Shown: piece after piece, positions 61,937 through 64,000 of the stretch
Position numbering within the stretch: the first letter of the stretch is position 1
Layout: each line of letters starts with the position of its first letter
Assembly (NCBI RefSeq): GCF_000426705.1
Contig: NZ_AUFW01000018.1
Location: forward strand, 1-64,000
From: Spirochaeta cellobiosiphila DSM 17781
Lineage (GTDB): Bacteria > Spirochaetota > Spirochaetia > DSM-17781
DNA length: 64,000 nucleotides
Direction of reading: 5' to 3'
Program-made: the position numbers and the translations under genes
The notes under the pieces: generated by a model
Database searches by the model: none
What the model was told of the DNA's origin: nothing
What the model saw: the letters and a program-made list of their open reading frames with translations, nothing else

Positions 61937-63592
61937 GTGAAAACCATTATAATTGGAGGTGTAGCTGCAGGTACATCGGCAGCTGCAAAATTAAGAAGAA
62001 CTAGTGAAACTGAAGACATTGTTATCTATGAATCAGGTCAATATATATCCTACTCTACTTGTGGAATGCCTTACCTAATAGGTAGGGAAGATGTAAATTT
62101 ACAAAACCTAACCCCACGAGATCCTCAATGGTTTTTAGAACGTTACAATATTAATATAAAAATTAATCATGAAGTTTTGGAAATTACTCCAGACAATAAA
62201 TCAATCCAAGTTAAAGATTTACAAACAAGTCAAATATTTACAGATTACTATGACACATTGATATTAGCTACTGGGAGCAAAGCTTCTCTACCACCAATAG
62301 AAGGACTAGCTTTATCTCACGTTTTTACCATTAAAAATATGGACGATACGATCAAACTCCAAAAATATTTATCTAATCATAATATTGAAAACGCTTTGAT
62401 CATGGGAGCAGGTTTTATAGGTATTGAAATCTTAGATAATCTTTTACAAAAGGGCATACGGACTTCTGTCATTGAAGCAGGTAAGCAATTAATGCCCCCC
62501 CTTGATGATGACATGAGTATTTGGTTGGAAGATTATCTTACAAAGAAAGGGATTTCTTATCACCTTGACTCAAAAGTTACTCGAATAGATAAAAACAAAG
62601 TAACTTTATCCAATAATCGAATCCTTCCAGCTGATTTAGTGGTTATAGCAGTGGGAATCACTCCGGAAGTATCTTTAGCTAATGCTATTGGAATAAAACT
62701 CGGTAAAACAGGTGCCATACTAGTTGATGATAATATGAATACCTCCCATAAAAGCATAAAGGCAATAGGAGATTGTACAGAAATTTGGTCATCCATTGAT
62801 CATCAGGCATTATACCGACCTATGGGTTCTACAGCTAATAAAATGGGAAGAATAAGTACAGGTTTATTATATGCACAGTATCCCCTAAATTTCAGAGGAG
62901 TTTTAGGAACGGGAATCATGCAATTCAAAGAACTAACTATTGGATTTACAGGATATTCAGAAAAGCTAGCACGAGATTTTGGATATGATGTGGAAATTAT
63001 CCATAATATCAAGGAAAACCAAAGTAAGTACCTGCCAGAATCACGGGAAATGATAATAAAAGGAGTAGCTGATCGAAAGACAGGGCGTCTCTTAGGAGCA
63101 CAACTAATAGGAGAAAGAGGAGTCGATAAAAGACTAGATGTATTTGCTACTGCCATATCTTTCAAAGCAAAAGTAGAGGACCTATTTCATTTGGATCTAT
63201 CTTATGCACCACCCTATTCTACAACCAAAGATCCTGTCCACTATACTGGTATGATATTAGCTAATGCCATTTATGATTATCGAAAAATAATAACACCAAG
63301 TACACTTATAGGACATGAAGAGGAATATCTAATAATAGATGTGAGATCTCCTAAGGACTATGAAAAAGGACATATTTCCCAAGCTATCAATATTCCATTA
63401 GCTAAATTACGGTCACAACTTACAAGCTTGAATCCAAAAAAAGAAATTATAACCCATTGTAATAAAGGTGTGACAGGAAACGCTGCTCAAAACATACTAA
63501 TCAATAATGGATTTGATAAAGTATATAATCTGTCTGGTGGCTATAAAAACTATAGTTTATATTCTAAATACAGATCCAACAGGAATGATTAA
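61937..63592 (+). CDS. CoA-disulfide reductase-like protein with C-terminal rhodanese domain
   Basis: The 551-residue flavoprotein. FAD motif GGVAAGTSAAAKLRR at the N-terminus, the single redox Cys in SYSTCGMPYL (~43, as in CoA-disulfide reductase), NAD motif MGAGFIGIEI (~150), FAD site AIGDCTE (~277), and a C-terminal rhodanese with its active Cys in THCNKGVTGN (~510). Such fusions reduce CoA disulfide or polysulfide. The GTG start has AAGGAG upstream. Linked to ACR3 and ChrA, it may support thiol balance under metalloid stress. Confidence 0.92.
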   Translation: MKTIIIGGVAAGTSAAAKLRRTSETEDIVIYESGQYISYSTCGMPYLIGREDVNLQNLTPRDPQWFLERYNINIKINHEVLEITPDNKSIQVKDLQTSQIFTDYYDTLILATGSKASLPPIEGLALSHVFTIKNMDDTIKLQKYLSNHNIENALIMGAGFIGIEILDNLLQKGIRTSVIEAGKQLMPPLDDDMSIWLEDYLTKKGISYHLDSKVTRIDKNKVTLSNNRILPADLVVIAVGITPEVSLANAIGIKLGKTGAILVDDNMNTSHKSIKAIGDCTEIWSSIDHQALYRPMGSTANKMGRISTGLLYAQYPLNFRGVLGTGIMQFKELTIGFTGYSEKLARDFGYDVEIIHNIKENQSKYLPESREMIIKGVADRKTGRLLGAQLIGERGVDKRLDVFATAISFKAKVEDLFHLDLSYAPPYSTTKDPVHYTGMILANAIYDYRKIITPSTLIGHEEEYLIIDVRSPKDYEKGHISQAINIPLAKLRSQLTSLNPKKEIITHCNKGVTGNAAQNILINNGFDKVYNLSGGYKNYSLYSKYRSNRND

Positions 63593-64000
63593 AGGAGTAT
63601 TGGTTATTGGATCATCTATAATATGAGCCTTAAGACTAAAGACTTCCTGTATAAAGAGGTGATCAACAACGTCTTTAGGATGGCCTACCTTTATGATTCG
63701 TCCTTCCTTCATTGCTATGATATGGTTAGCATATCGACAAGCCATATTTATATCATGCAAAACCAATATTATTGTACGACCATCTCTATTAAGCTTCTTT
63801 AATAGATCTAATATTTCTATTTGGTATTTTAAATCCAATGCACTTGTAGGTTCATCCATCATAAGAATTTCACTCTCTTGTGCGAGTGCCATGGCTATCC
63901 ATGCACGCTGTTTTTGTCCACCTGACAGATTATTAATATTACAATGTTTAATATCATTGAGATCACAAATTGATAGGGCCTCCCTCACAGTCTTCCTATC
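63557..64000 (-). CDS. Iron(III)/siderophore-type ABC transporter ATPase (partial)
   Basis: The C-terminal ~147 residues of a FecE/FepC-like ATPase are in the window; the N-terminus with Walker A lies beyond the right edge. Visible: NLSGGQKQRAWIAMALAQ (signature), ILMMDEPTSALDLKYQIE (Walker B, D-loop), LVLHDINMACRYANHIIAMKEGRI (H-loop). The stop overlaps the convergent reductase gene by 36 nt. Substrate is inferred from the family. Confidence 0.9.
   Translation of the reverse strand, partial: DRKTVREALSICDLNDIKHCNINNLSGGQKQRAWIAMALAQESEILMMDEPTSALDLKYQIEILDLLKKLNRDGRTIILVLHDINMACRYANHIIAMKEGRIIKVGHPKDVVDHLFIQEVFSLKAHIIDDPITNTPLIIPVGSVFRI

Noticed and set aside
1-64000. tRNA genes
   Set aside because: No cloverleaf with T-arm and anticodon features was noticed apart from the tmRNA; a tRNAscan run would settle this.

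Overview
The window is AT-rich DNA from a spirochaete, most likely order Spirochaetales. The evidence is a Spirochaeta-like 16S 5' end at the left edge, a P83/100-family protein, a TmpC/PnrA-type nucleoside lipoprotein cluster, exported proteins whose signal peptides end in LFANGAQE- or LFAGGQKD-like sequences, and a fused PyrB-PyrI. No species is assigned.

Layout. 1-1440: 16S rRNA 5' end with its promoter, pgsA, and ssrA (tmRNA). 1466-10145 (minus): a nucleoside salvage block made of a large class II thymidine kinase, deoC, deoB, a BMP-family nucleoside-binding protein, a two-domain ABC ATPase and two permeases, followed by a CYTH-like/Nudix fusion. 10187-12285: a membrane/GNAT fusion, an AIM24-like protein and a site-2 protease. 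12286-20820: an accessory island with remnants of IS66, IS256 and probably IS481, and at least three 5'-truncated Rhs C-terminal modules with adjacent immunity genes. One module has an HNH-type nuclease tip, one has a decayed RNase-like tip with a surviving SUKH immunity gene, and one has an unknown tip. A KptA/Tpt1 RNA 2'-phosphotransferase also lies here. 20920-46156: housekeeping and envelope genes (hydrolase, RluA, M23 peptidase, PBP1A, a ParB-N protein, PyrBI, P83/100, a beta-propeller protein, a RumA-like methyltransferase, Rex, ABC-F, a cNMP-binding protein, MnmD, a PpiC-type isomerase, a TPR protein, a eukaryotic-type chorismate mutase with an HDAC-like deacetylase, Mrp-DUF971, a thioredoxin-like protein, PlsC, RF3). 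46508-54004: a repeat-containing membrane protein, an oxidoreductase, a two-component system and a sugar ABC importer lacking its ATPase. 54109-64000: a MocR regulator divergent from a LysE exporter, a DMT-type transporter, a FrnE-like thiol oxidoreductase, an iron alcohol dehydrogenase, then ChrA, ACR3 and a CoA-disulfide reductase/rhodanese, and a partial FecE-type ATPase at the right edge.

The most notable points are: (1) seven good promoters whose -10 box lies only 5-8 nt before a start codon, with no Shine-Dalgarno sequence, suggesting that leaderless mRNAs are common here; (2) a eukaryotic-type (AroQ-beta, yeast-like) allosteric chorismate mutase translationally coupled to an HDAC-family enzyme; (3) an orphan Rhs toxin-tip array interleaved with IS66 ends and containing a KptA gene; (4) two palindromic operators that sit inside promoters, one for the nucleoside importer and one for MocR.
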